From positions 31,988 through 95,987 of the forward strand of contig CAITEC010000042.1 of assembly GCA_903891325.1 (NCBI GenBank): 64,000 bases of DNA, written 5' to 3'. The DNA comes from an uncultured Opitutaceae bacterium. Lineage in GTDB: Bacteria; Verrucomicrobiota; Verrucomicrobiia; Opitutales; Opitutaceae. The notes beneath the pieces are model-generated. The model searched no databases. It saw only the letters and a list, made by a program, of their open reading frames with translations, and had not been told where the DNA came from. Positions 39,780-49,266 of the stretch are shown here, in pieces (position 1 is the first letter of the stretch; every line of letters begins with the position of its first letter). The position numbers were made by a program, and so were the translations under genes.

Positions 39780-40874
39780 TCAAAGGCGATCGCGGCGAAC
39801 CGCCGCCGCAAACGCTCCGAAATCCGCGAGCAACGGCGCCTCTTTTCCCGCGGTCATCCTCACAAGCGATTTCTCGTCCTTGAACCCGCTGCCGGTCACC
39901 AGGCAGACGACCGGCTCCTCGCCGCTGAGTTCGCCGCGGATGACGGCGGACTCGACGCCGGCGAGCGCAACGGCCCCGGCCGGTTCCGCGAAAATCCCCT
40001 CCTCGCGCGCCAGCCGGGCCTGCCAGTCCCAGGCCCGCGCGTCCTGGATGACATGGCCCTGTCCGCCGGAGCGCCGGCATTCGTCGATGACCGCGTTGCC
40101 GTCGATCACGCTGCCGACCTGCAGCCCGCTGATCGCGGTCAGTGACGTCACCGGCCTGGCCTCGGTGGCGCCGTTCCTGAGCGGCGTCGCGATCGTGTCG
40201 TTCCCCCCGGGCTGGACGCAGTGGACCCGCGCGCTGCCAAACCAGCGGCTGCGCGCCGTGAGGGTGCCGAAGCCGCGCGCGACGGCGAGCGTGAGCCCGC
40301 CGCCCCCGGCCGGGCAGAAGACGTGGAAGGCGCGGTCGCCCATCGCCTCGCCGATCTCGTAGGCGAGGGTCTGGACCCCGTCCATCCCGCGCGGCGAGCA
40401 GGCGAAGGCGCTGATCTCCAGGCTCGCGCCGGTCTGGGCCGCGAGTTCCCGCAGGCCGCCGAAGACCGCGGAATTCACGGCGGGGGAGGCCCCGAATTCC
40501 CTGATCCGGTAAAGCCGCGCCCCATGGGCGAGCATCTGGCGGAGCTTCCCCTCGGGGGCCCCCTCGACGATCGCCAGCGTGCAGCGGATCCCCGCGCGGG
40601 CGCAGTAGGCGGCCAGCGCCGCGCCCGTGTTCCCGCTGGAGGTGCCCAGGCAGGCCGTCTTGCCGTCCTGGAGCAGGTGGCTCACCGCCGCGGCCGCAAA
40701 TCGATCCTTGTAGGAGCCGCTGGGATTGGCCCCCTCGAGCTTGAACCAGAGCTCGGGCAGCCCGAGCTCGCGGCCGATCCGCTCCGAGCGGACAAGCGGC
40801 GTTCCACCCTCGCCGAGGGTGACCTTTCGGTCCTCCGGTGCGCCCCACCAGTCCGCGTGTTTCCAGATGCTCAT
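39780..40874 (-). CDS. threonine synthase-like PLP-dependent lyase
   Basis: GGTPLVRS, EGANPSGSYKDRFAAAAVS, SSGNTGAALAAYCARAGI; ATG at 40874. Confidence 0.87.
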   Translation of the reverse strand: MSIWKHADWWGAPEDRKVTLGEGGTPLVRSERIGRELGLPELWFKLEGANPSGSYKDRFAAAAVSHLLQDGKTACLGTSSGNTGAALAAYCARAGIRCTLAIVEGAPEGKLRQMLAHGARLYRIREFGASPAVNSAVFGGLRELAAQTGASLEISAFACSPRGMDGVQTLAYEIGEAMGDRAFHVFCPAGGGGLTLAVARGFGTLTARSRWFGSARVHCVQPGGNDTIATPLRNGATEARPVTSLTAISGLQVGSVIDGNAVIDECRRSGGQGHVIQDARAWDWQARLAREEGIFAEPAGAVALAGVESAVIRGELSGEEPVVCLVTGSGFKDEKSLVRMTAGKEAPLLADFGAFAAAVRRDRL

Positions 40875-41953
40875 TGCGCGGATCCGTCCCTCCACGGCCC
40901 CTTCGGTTTCGTGACAAAGCCCGTGGCCATCTCCGTTGACACCGAGCCCAGGGCAGGTACGAGACGAACCTGGCCGCGCTTCAGCAGGTCGGGGAAGCGC
41001 GCGGGCGGCGAGGTGCTCGGCTGGAGCGTGATCAGGTCGCCCTGGCCCCACATCGGGTAGCGCGGCTCGCCACCGCTCGCATGGGCCCACGACCAGGCGA
41101 CAGGGAACATCGCAAGGTCCCATTCCATGGCGAATCCCAGCTTCAGTTTCTCGTTCCAGATGCAGCCGTGGCCCGCGGTGAAATCCGAGAGCTCCACGGA
41201 ATGATCGGAACCGCTGCCGGCGGCCGGCGCGACGCTGCAGTCGCGCAGCTTCCCTCCCGCGCGCTCGGGCACGAGCGGCCAGCGCCCCCTGTAGCCCGGC
41301 TCGACTTGCAGCGTCTCGGGATGGTCGCTCAGGTTCACGCCCACCGATCGGGCCGGAGCGACCAAGCGCGCCCCGGCCACCAGCGGGCCGCCGAAGGCCG
41401 CGTGGTGGAGCCAGGCGACCGGAAGGGGGACGCCCGACCGGTTGAGAATCTCCTCCCTCCATTCCATAAGGGAGGCCCCGGCCCGGATCGTGAGTTCGCG
41501 GCGGTAGACGAGGGGCGTGCGGACCGAGAGCCCCTGGAGGACGACCCGGAGCGCGCCACCGGAGCGGCGGATGGACTCCACCGTCCAGGGAACGGACCGG
41601 ATCTCGCCATGGGTCCCCAGCGGCGCCCCGAAGTAGTCGGCTGGGAAGAATCCGTTGGGAAGCGACGCGTACCAGCTTCCGTCCATGACGTCGAAAAGGT
41701 CGCTGCCCGGCGCCATTGGCTGGCCGATCACCCGGGTCCGCGGCGGCTGGCCGAGGGGATTGTGCCAGATCGCGTCTATGCCTGTCGGCTTGTGGATATA
41801 GGAGGTGAGGGCTCCGCCCGCCTCGGGGCAGATTTCCACCCGGAAGAGGGCGTTCTCGATGACGAGGAGCCGCCGCCCGCCGGTGTTCCGCCAGCGCGCC
41901 GCGGGAGCTTGATTGGCCCGTCCGGCGCCCTTAGAAGTCTTTTTCGCGGCCAT
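40871..41953 (-). CDS. aldose 1-epimerase/DUF4432-like protein
   Basis: NALFRVEICPEAGGALTSYIHKPTG...DIFW-type N-terminus, galactose-mutarotase-like; family assignment tentative; ATG at 41953. Confidence 0.55.
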   Translation of the reverse strand: MAAKKTSKGAGRANQAPAARWRNTGGRRLLVIENALFRVEICPEAGGALTSYIHKPTGIDAIWHNPLGQPPRTRVIGQPMAPGSDLFDVMDGSWYASLPNGFFPADYFGAPLGTHGEIRSVPWTVESIRRSGGALRVVLQGLSVRTPLVYRRELTIRAGASLMEWREEILNRSGVPLPVAWLHHAAFGGPLVAGARLVAPARSVGVNLSDHPETLQVEPGYRGRWPLVPERAGGKLRDCSVAPAAGSGSDHSVELSDFTAGHGCIWNEKLKLGFAMEWDLAMFPVAWSWAHASGGEPRYPMWGQGDLITLQPSTSPPARFPDLLKRGQVRLVPALGSVSTEMATGFVTKPKGPWRDGSAQ

Positions 41954-42926
41954 GGCTGATTCCCAATTACCGAAGTACCTGATCGACCTGTCCCGGGTCA
42001 AACCGGGCTTCCACCGGCGCCGCCTGGAGCGGGACGGCGTTGGTTTCGACCTCTTCATCTGGCGCGGCGGCCCCGGCCCGGTCCTGCTGGTCAACGGGGC
42101 GACGCATGGCGACGAGTACGAGGGTCCCACGCTGCTCAGCCGCTGGGTCCGCGACTGGCGGCCGAAGCGGCTGGCGGGCGCGGTCGTCATGGTGCCGGTC
42201 CTCAACGAGCCGGCGTTCTTTGCGGGACAGCGCTGCAACCCTGACGATCGCGCGAACCTGGCGCGGAGTTTTCCGGGGAAGCGACGGGGCAATCCCACCG
42301 AGCGGCTCGCCGCCCTCTTTGACCAGCAGGTCCTCGCCCAGGCCACGCACTACGCGGACCTGCACAGCGCCGGCGCGGCCTACGAGCTGAAGCCCTGGTC
42401 CGGCCACGTCTCCGGGATCGGCGGCAAAGTCGAGCGGACGCAGCGCGAGATGTCGGCCTGCTTCGACCACTTCTGGTGCTGGGCGGGCCCCTACCTGCCC
42501 GGCCGGACGCTGAGCGCGGCCTGCCTGCGCGGGATTCCCGGCACCTATGTGGAATGCCGGGGCTGCGGGGACGTGGACGGCGGCGACCTCCGCGCGATCG
42601 ACGAGGGCCTGCGGTCCCTCATCGGGCTGCTCGGCATCACGGCGGGCCCCCGCCGGCGGCTGCGCCCGCAGTTCACCCGGATCTCGCGAAACGCGGACGA
42701 CACGCACCTGCAACTGCATCATCCCTCGCCGCACGACGGGCTCTACATACCCCTGGCCCCGATTAACCGGAAGGTCCGCCGCGGGGCGATCCTCGGCCGG
42801 GTGCTGTCCCTGGACGGGAAGAAGGAGACGGACGTCCCGGCGATCCGCGGGGGACGCGTGGTCATGATCCGCCGCCAGCGCTCGGTCCGGAAGGGCGACG
42901 CGCTCGCCGTGGTCGTGCCCTTCTAG
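41952..42926 (+). CDS. succinylglutamate desuccinylase/aspartoacylase family protein
   Basis: NGATHGDEYEGP, VPVLNEPAF, NPDDRANLARSFPG, DLHSAG zinc carboxypeptidase-like motifs. Confidence 0.88.
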   Translation: MADSQLPKYLIDLSRVKPGFHRRRLERDGVGFDLFIWRGGPGPVLLVNGATHGDEYEGPTLLSRWVRDWRPKRLAGAVVMVPVLNEPAFFAGQRCNPDDRANLARSFPGKRRGNPTERLAALFDQQVLAQATHYADLHSAGAAYELKPWSGHVSGIGGKVERTQREMSACFDHFWCWAGPYLPGRTLSAACLRGIPGTYVECRGCGDVDGGDLRAIDEGLRSLIGLLGITAGPRRRLRPQFTRISRNADDTHLQLHHPSPHDGLYIPLAPINRKVRRGAILGRVLSLDGKKETDVPAIRGGRVVMIRRQRSVRKGDALAVVVPF

Positions 42927-42931
42927 AAGAT

Positions 42932-43678
42932 TCATGCGAGGAGGCCCCCGTCGACGGTCCAGGTGGATCCGGTGACGAAGCCGGCGCCGTCCGAGCAGAG
43001 GAATCCCACGACCGACGCGACGTCGGTTGGCCGGCCCTGGCCCAGTGGCGTCTTGTTGAACACGTCGGCGCCGACGCCTCGGGCCTTCATCTGGCGCTCC
43101 AGCTCGTCGGAGGAGTCGATCCGGATGTCGCCCGGCGCCACGGCAACCACGCGAATCCGGTCGGCGGCCAGCTCCCGGGCCAGCGATTGGGTGACGGACA
43201 CGACTGCGGCCTTCGTCGCCGCGTAGACCACCGCCCCTTCCTGCGGCCGGAAGGAATTGACGGATGCAATGTTCACGATGATCCCGCCGCCCGCCCGCCT
43301 GAGATGCGGGACAGCCGCCTGCGAGCAGAAGAGGACGCCGCCGACGTTGACCCGGAAGAGCAGGTCCAGGTGCGCCGCATCGATCTCCCCGAGCTTGCGC
43401 CCGGCGCCCACCCCGGAAATCGCGGCGTTGTTGACGAGGACGTCCACGCCGCCCAGCCGTTCGGCGGCCTCGTCCACGAAGCGCCGGCACTGCGCCGCGT
43501 CCCCGACATCCACGCGCAGCGCGATAACACGGTCCCCGTGCCGGGCCACCAAATCAGCCGCAACGGACGGATCGGGCTGCCCGACCGCCACGCGTCCCCC
43601 GCGCGCCAGGAACTCCTCGGTGATCGCCCGCCCGATGTTGGTCGCTCCTCCCGTGACAATGGCCCGCAGCGTTTTCAT
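42932..43678 (-). CDS. SDR family oxidoreductase
   Basis: AIVTGGATNIGRAI, NNAAISG, YAATKAAVVS, VDGGLLA. Confidence 0.9.
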   Translation of the reverse strand: MKTLRAIVTGGATNIGRAITEEFLARGGRVAVGQPDPSVAADLVARHGDRVIALRVDVGDAAQCRRFVDEAAERLGGVDVLVNNAAISGVGAGRKLGEIDAAHLDLLFRVNVGGVLFCSQAAVPHLRRAGGGIIVNIASVNSFRPQEGAVVYAATKAAVVSVTQSLARELAADRIRVVAVAPGDIRIDSSDELERQMKARGVGADVFNKTPLGQGRPTDVASVVGFLCSDGAGFVTGSTWTVDGGLLA

Positions 43679-43738
43679 TGGTTATACCCGTGGGATTAAT
43701 CCCAAACATTCCGCCAGGTGCAAGACAAGGGGGGCAGT

Positions 43739-43823
43739 TGCAGAAACCTGAAACCTGAGACCAGAGACCTGAAATTCAATACCCCCCCCAACGGATCGTT
43801 GTCCGATGTAGCCGGGGTCCTAT
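43739..43823. repeat. Composite Family C (left half plus core) joined to Family B half-site
   Basis: tgcagaaacctgaaacctgagaccagagacctgaaattcaataccccccccaacggatcgttgtccga then tgtagccggggtcctat. Confidence 0.8.
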
Positions 43824-43826
43824 TCG

Positions 43827-44138
43827 CTATGCAGCCACTCGATGCGGGCGAATCTTCTGTATCTGCTTGCCGATCTTCCGCTCGGCTTCCTCGATGTCAT
43901 ACATCTCCTGCAAGTTGAGCCAGAATTGCGCGCTAATGCCGAAATACCGGGCAAGACGAAGGGCCATGTCGGCCGTGACGCCCCGACGACCGTTAACCAC
44001 GTCGCTGACGGTGCTTTCGGAAACGCCTATCTCCTTGGCGAGCCGGTATTGCGAAATACCCAACGATTTAAGGAAGTCCTCCAGCAAAACGTCGCCCGGG
44101 TGGACATTGGGAATACGGGCCTGTGTTTTCTTGCTCAT
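43827..44138 (-). CDS. higA: HigA family addiction module antitoxin
   Basis: HPGDVLLEDFLKSLGISQYRLAKEIGVSESTVSDVVNGRRGVTADMALRLARYFG. Confidence 0.9.
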   Translation of the reverse strand: MSKKTQARIPNVHPGDVLLEDFLKSLGISQYRLAKEIGVSESTVSDVVNGRRGVTADMALRLARYFGISAQFWLNLQEMYDIEEAERKIGKQIQKIRPHRVAA

Positions 44139-44150
44139 GGTGGGATTGGT

Positions 44151-44273
44151 TCAGTGGTAATCGACTATTTCAACATCGTGAACGCCGTCTTGGGCCCAGC
44201 GAAAGCATATCCGGTACTTGTCATTGATCCAGATCGCATGCTGGCCCGCGCGGTCGGCCTTTAGGGCATGCAG
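44151..44273 (-). pseudogene. higB: truncated HigB (plasmid maintenance killer) toxin, C-terminal part only
   Basis: Manual minus-strand translation LHALKADRAGQHAIWINDKYRICFRWAQDGVHDVEIVDYH* matches the HigB C-terminus; frame runs into repeat sequence upstream; located immediately 5' of higA. Confidence 0.65.
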
Positions 44274-47200
44274 AAAGCGGTCTCAGGTTTCTGCAAAGTG
44301 CGGTTTCTGCAAGGCCGCCGCTTATTGACTCGGCGGCCCAAGTTGTCGAACGTTCGCAAACCTCAATTGAGACGCCTACCCCAGACAACGTCCATTGGCT
44401 CCGCGGTGCTCGCGTTTGCCGCGCTTGGGCTCGTCGGTTCATGGGGATGCGCGCGCCGCGCCGTTGCGCCGCCGGCTCCGGCGCCCGCGGCGCCGCCGGC
44501 CCCGCTCACCTTCAACCAGGACATCGAGCCCATCCTCTCCGAAAACTGCTTCACCTGCCACGGGCCCGACCCCGGGCCGCGGAAGGCCGGGCTCAGGCTC
44601 GACCGGGCGGAATTCGCGCTTGCCCCGCACGGGAAGAGCACCGCCGCCATCCTCCCGGGAGATCCCGACCACAGCCCGCTGGTCCAGCGGGTCGAGGCGA
44701 GGGAGGACAAGAAGATCATGCCCCCGCCGGAGGCGCACAAGACCCTCACGGCGGCGCAGATCGCCGTCCTGCGCCGCTGGGTCGCGGAAGGTGCCCGCTA
44801 CCAGGAGCACTGGTCGTTCATTCCGCCGACGCTTCCGACCCCGCCCGCGGTGAGTGACGCGGGCTGGCCGCGCAACGACATTGACCGCTTCATCCTGGCG
44901 CGCCTGGAAAAGGAGCACCTCCGGCCCTCCCCGGAGGCCGATCGCGCCACGCTGATCCGGCGCGTCACCTATGACCTGACGGGACTTCCGCCGTCCCCGG
45001 CCGAGGTGGACGCCTTCGTGAACGACCCCTCGCCCGCGGCCTACGACTCGGTCATCGACCGGCTCCTCGCCAGCCCCCGCTTTGGCGAGCACCGCGCGCA
45101 CTACTGGCTCGACGTGGCCCGCTACGGCGACACGCACGGGCTGCACCTGGACAGTTACCGCAGCATGTGGCCCTACCGGGACTACGTGGTCCGCTCCTAC
45201 AACGAGAACAAGCCCTTCGACCGGTTCATCCGCGAGCAATTGGCCGGCGACCTCCTGCCGGCGCGGACGATCGACCAGCTGGTGGCCACGGCATTCGTCC
45301 GCGCGGGGGTGAGCAGCGGCGAGGGCGGGACCATCATCGAGGAGCTCCGGGTCAACAACCAGCGCGAGCGCACCGAGATGCTCGGGGCGGCCTTCCTGGG
45401 CCTGACCACGGGCTGCGCGGTGTGCCACGACCACAAGTTCGACCCGACGACGCAGAGGGATTTTTACCGGCTCACGGCCTTCTTCAACAACATCAACGAA
45501 AGCCCGTCCAATGACGACCGGGCCGACTGGCCGCCCTCCATCCAGGTGCCCAGGCCCGCGAACCGGGCCGCCTACGAGCGCGTCCTCGCGGAAAAGTCCG
45601 ACGTCCTCGCCGCGCTTGCGGCGCGGCGTTCGCGCGAGCGGGAGCGGGTCGCCGCCTGGGTTGCCGGGGGTCGGACCGTCCCCGCCGCGGTTTCAACGGC
45701 CGGGCTGGCCGTCCGCCTGCGTTTCGACGAGCAGCGGGGCGCAACCTTTGAAAATTCCGCGCCGCACCCGGCCTTCGCCTCCGTCACCACCACGGGAGGC
45801 GCCCCGATCTGGGGCGAGGACACCTGGTTCTGGCCCTCCGCCCGGCTGGAGACCAGCACCCGGCTGGAGCTTCCGGACGTCGGCGACCGCGAGTGGGACC
45901 AGGCCTTCTCCGTCGGCGCCTGGGTGATGCCCCGGCTTGAGACGGCTGCATCCTTCAGCCCGAAGATGGGCGCAATCCTGGCGCGGATCGATCCCGGGAG
46001 CAACGGCCGCGGCTGGGAGGCGATCTTCGACAATGGCAAGCTCGCCTTCCGGCTGGTCCACGAGTGGCCGGACAACGCGATCGCGGTGGAGACTGAGGAC
46101 TACGTCCTGAAGCGGGGCCGCTGGGACCACTTTCTTGTCACGTACGACGGCAGCGGCACCGCCGAGGGCCTGCGGGTTTATGTCGACGGCCGGCTTCAGC
46201 GGGTGGTCATCGGCCGGGACAGCCTCGAGGGCTCCGTCAGGGCGCCGGGCCCGCTGCGCTTCGGCCAGGAGGCCCCCGACAAGCTCGTCCTGAGGCAGAC
46301 GCGCTACCAGGACTTGCGATTCTACAACCGGGAGCTGGACGCCGTCGAGGCGCCGCGGCTCGCCTACGCGGAGTGGGTCGCCGAGATCATCCGCCGGAAA
46401 CCGCCGTCATCGTGGAACGAGGACGAGTTCAAGGCGGTGAGCGACTACTTTTACACCAACGTCGATCCGGACTCCGTGGCGCTCGCGGCCCGGCTCCCGG
46501 CGCTGCAGGCGGAGCTGGACCGGCTTTCGGGCCGCAGCGACGACATGGAGCGGATCAACAAGATGCGCTATTCCAACGACACGAACAAGACGCTGGCGCT
46601 CACGACGAAGGACGGCGACATCGTGCTTGTCTGCGAGGAGAGCCCGCGGCTGGCCTATGCCGATGTCCTCGCCCGGGGGGTCTACACCAACCGGATCGAG
46701 CGCGTCCGTCCCGCCATCCCCCACTTCCTCCCGCAATTGCCCGAGGGGGCGCCGCTCAACCGGCTCGGGCTGGCCGACTGGATCGTGAGTGCAGCCAACC
46801 CCCTCACGGCCCGGTTGACCGTGAACCGGATGTGGCAGGAGCTCTTCGGGATGGGCCTTGTCGAGACGACCGAGGACTTCGGGATCATGGGCGCGCACCC
46901 CTCGCACCCCGAGCTGCTCGACTGGCTGGCCGTTGACTTCCGTGAGCACGGCTGGGACGTGAAGCGCTTCTACCGGCAGATCGTCGCCTCGGCGACCTAC
47001 CGGCAGTCCGCCCGGATCACCCCGGAGCTGCTGGAGAAGGACCCGAAGAACCGCCTTCTCGCGCGCGGCCCGCGGTTCCGCATGGACGCGGAGATGCTCC
47101 GCGACACGGTGCTGGCCGCGAGCGGCCTTCTTTCGCCGGCGATCGGCGGCCCCCCGGTCAAACCCTACCAGCCGGGCGGGGTGTGGGAGGCCGGCGGCTA

Positions 47201-47702
47201 CCCGACGGCGAACACGACCTATTACCAGCAGGACCACGGCGACGCCTTGTACCGGCGAAGCGTCTACACCTTCTGGAAGCGGATGGCGACGATGCCGGAC
47301 ATGGACGCCCTGGACGCCCCGCCGCGGGACGGGAGCTGCACGCGGCGGCAGCGGACCAACACGCCCCTCCAGGCGCTGGTGGCGATGAACGATCCCCTTT
47401 GGCTGGAGGCGGCGCGCTCGCTGGCCGAGCGCGTCATGCTGCGGGACGCGGCCGACGACCGGCGGCTCGACGACATCGCCGGGCTGCTCCTGGCCCGGCC
47501 CTGGCGCCCGGCCGAGCGGGCGGTCCTGGAAACTGTCCTCGGCCAGTTCAGGGAAACCTACGACCACGACCTGCCGGCCGCCCGGGAGCTTGTCTCCGTC
47601 GGCGAATCCCGCCCGAATCCTGCGTTGCCCGCGAACGAAGTTGCGGCATGGATGCTGGTTGCCAGCACCGCATTCAACCTGGACGCCACCATGAACAAAT
47701 GA
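44268..47702 (+). CDS. PSCyt1 (CxxCH)/DUF1549/LamG/DUF1553 planctomycete-type cytochrome c protein
   Basis: CFTCHGPDPGPRKAGLRLD, DIDRFILARLE, YDLTGLPP, LADWIVSAANPLTARLTVNR, GVWEAGGYP, RQRTNTPLQALVAMND; exact start uncertain (N-terminus lies in repeat-like DNA). Confidence 0.9.
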   Translation: MQKAVSGFCKVRFLQGRRLLTRRPKLSNVRKPQLRRLPQTTSIGSAVLAFAALGLVGSWGCARRAVAPPAPAPAAPPAPLTFNQDIEPILSENCFTCHGPDPGPRKAGLRLDRAEFALAPHGKSTAAILPGDPDHSPLVQRVEAREDKKIMPPPEAHKTLTAAQIAVLRRWVAEGARYQEHWSFIPPTLPTPPAVSDAGWPRNDIDRFILARLEKEHLRPSPEADRATLIRRVTYDLTGLPPSPAEVDAFVNDPSPAAYDSVIDRLLASPRFGEHRAHYWLDVARYGDTHGLHLDSYRSMWPYRDYVVRSYNENKPFDRFIREQLAGDLLPARTIDQLVATAFVRAGVSSGEGGTIIEELRVNNQRERTEMLGAAFLGLTTGCAVCHDHKFDPTTQRDFYRLTAFFNNINESPSNDDRADWPPSIQVPRPANRAAYERVLAEKSDVLAALAARRSRERERVAAWVAGGRTVPAAVSTAGLAVRLRFDEQRGATFENSAPHPAFASVTTTGGAPIWGEDTWFWPSARLETSTRLELPDVGDREWDQAFSVGAWVMPRLETAASFSPKMGAILARIDPGSNGRGWEAIFDNGKLAFRLVHEWPDNAIAVETEDYVLKRGRWDHFLVTYDGSGTAEGLRVYVDGRLQRVVIGRDSLEGSVRAPGPLRFGQEAPDKLVLRQTRYQDLRFYNRELDAVEAPRLAYAEWVAEIIRRKPPSSWNEDEFKAVSDYFYTNVDPDSVALAARLPALQAELDRLSGRSDDMERINKMRYSNDTNKTLALTTKDGDIVLVCEESPRLAYADVLARGVYTNRIERVRPAIPHFLPQLPEGAPLNRLGLADWIVSAANPLTARLTVNRMWQELFGMGLVETTEDFGIMGAHPSHPELLDWLAVDFREHGWDVKRFYRQIVASATYRQSARITPELLEKDPKNRLLARGPRFRMDAEMLRDTVLAASGLLSPAIGGPPVKPYQPGGVWEAGGYPTANTTYYQQDHGDALYRRSVYTFWKRMATMPDMDALDAPPRDGSCTRRQRTNTPLQALVAMNDPLWLEAARSLAERVMLRDAADDRRLDDIAGLLLARPWRPAERAVLETVLGQFRETYDHDLPAARELVSVGESRPNPALPANEVAAWMLVASTAFNLDATMNK

Positions 47703-49252
47703 AGGAGCCAGCCCCCAGTCCCTGTTCGGACCACCACGGCGAGGGACCGACGGTGTACGACCTGCCGGGCGTTCCCCTGGCCCTGCGCGAGCAGTGGCGG
47801 GCCCTGGAGTCGCGGCGCCACTTTCTCGGACGGATGGGAAAGACGCTCGGCTGGGCGGGGCTCGCCTCGCTCGTGGGCGACGGTCTGCTCTCGGGCGCCG
47901 CGCGCGCGGCGGACACCGGCGGCATTCCCTCGCCGGAGTCCATCCGGCTCCCGAATTTTGCGCCGAGGGCCAAGCGCTGCATCTACCTTTTCATGGCGGG
48001 CGGCCCGCCCCAGATGGACCTCTGGGACTACAAGCCGGGACTTCCCGCCCTCTTCGACAAGGACCTCCCGGACTCCGTCCGGGGCGGCCAGGTGCTGACG
48101 GGGATGACCGCCGGCCAGTCGCGCTTCCCGATCGCCCCGCCGCACTGGGGCTTCAGCATCCGGGGAAACTGCCGGCGGCCGGTCAGCGACCTGCTGCCCT
48201 ACACTGGCCGGATTGTCGACGACCTCACGCTCGTCCACTCGGTCCACACCGACGCCTTCAACCACGAGCCGGCCATCCTGCTGATGAACACCGGCAACAT
48301 GGTGCCCGGGAAGCCGTCCATGGGGGCCTGGCTTTCCTACGGCCTGGGCAGCATGAACCGGAACCTGCCGGCCTTCGTCGTCCTCAATTCCAAGCTGACG
48401 GTCGGCAACAAGCAGCCGATCTCCCCGCGGCTGTGGGGAAGCGGGTATCTGTCCAGTGAATACGCAGGCGTGCCCTTTCGCGTCCAGGGGGCGCCCGTCC
48501 TCTATCTCGGCGACCCGAAGGGGATGAGCCACGAGACGCGGCGCCGGCTGATCGACGGGGTGAACCGGATCAACCAGCTCACCTACGAGGAAATCGGCGA
48601 CCCGGAGACCCACGCCCGGATCAGCGAGTACGAGATGGCCTTCCGGATGCAGACCTCGGTGCCCGAGCTCGCCGACATGGCCGACGAGCCGCAGTCCACC
48701 TGGGACCTCTACGGGGCCGACGCGCGGGAGCCGGGCACCTTCGCCTACAACTGCCTCCTCGCCCGCCGGATGGCCGAGCGGGGGGTGCGCTACACGCAGA
48801 TCTACAAGCGCGGATGGGATGTCCACGGGGGCTGCGTGCACGACCTGCCGACCCTCTGCCGGGAGACCGACCAGGCGTCGTACGCGCTGGTCACCGACCT
48901 GAAGCGGCGCGGGCTGCTGGACGACACGCTGGTCCTTTGGGGCGGGGAGTTCGGGCGGACGATCTACAGCCAGGGCGGCCTGAGCCGCCACGAGTACGGC
49001 CGCGACCACCATCCGCGATGCTTCACGATGTGGATGGCCGGCGGCGGCGCGAAGCCGGGGATCGCCTACGGCCAGACCGACGATTACTCCTACAACATCG
49101 TCCGGGACGACGTGCACGTGCGCGACTTCAACGCGACGGTGCTCCACCTGCTGGGCATCGACCACAACCGGCTGACCTTCAAGTTCCAGGGGCTGGACCA
49201 GAAGATGACCGGCCCGGTGCCGGCGAGCGTGGTGAACGGGCTGATCGCGTGA
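47699..49252 (+). CDS. DUF1501 domain-containing protein
   Basis: AKRCIYLFMAGGPPQMDLWDYKP, WDVHGGC, LVLWGGEFGRT, GRDHHPRCFTMWMAGGG; ATG overlaps previous stop. Confidence 0.93.
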   Translation: MKEPAPSPCSDHHGEGPTVYDLPGVPLALREQWRALESRRHFLGRMGKTLGWAGLASLVGDGLLSGAARAADTGGIPSPESIRLPNFAPRAKRCIYLFMAGGPPQMDLWDYKPGLPALFDKDLPDSVRGGQVLTGMTAGQSRFPIAPPHWGFSIRGNCRRPVSDLLPYTGRIVDDLTLVHSVHTDAFNHEPAILLMNTGNMVPGKPSMGAWLSYGLGSMNRNLPAFVVLNSKLTVGNKQPISPRLWGSGYLSSEYAGVPFRVQGAPVLYLGDPKGMSHETRRRLIDGVNRINQLTYEEIGDPETHARISEYEMAFRMQTSVPELADMADEPQSTWDLYGADAREPGTFAYNCLLARRMAERGVRYTQIYKRGWDVHGGCVHDLPTLCRETDQASYALVTDLKRRGLLDDTLVLWGGEFGRTIYSQGGLSRHEYGRDHHPRCFTMWMAGGGAKPGIAYGQTDDYSYNIVRDDVHVRDFNATVLHLLGIDHNRLTFKFQGLDQKMTGPVPASVVNGLIA

Positions 49253-49266
49253 ACGGGGACGCCCGG

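Noticed and set aside
44268-44340. MQKAVSGFCKVRFLQGRR N-terminus of the 44268 CDS as a genuine signal peptide
   Set aside because: Encoded by degenerate Family C repeat; the native start is probably further downstream, before the SAVLAFAALGLVGSWGC lipoprotein-like signal
44340-44400. Possible N-terminal HigB fragment (QLRFANVRQL) on the minus strand upstream of the repeat
   Set aside because: Match is only a few residues and overlaps the DUF1549 N-terminal coding region; too weak to call
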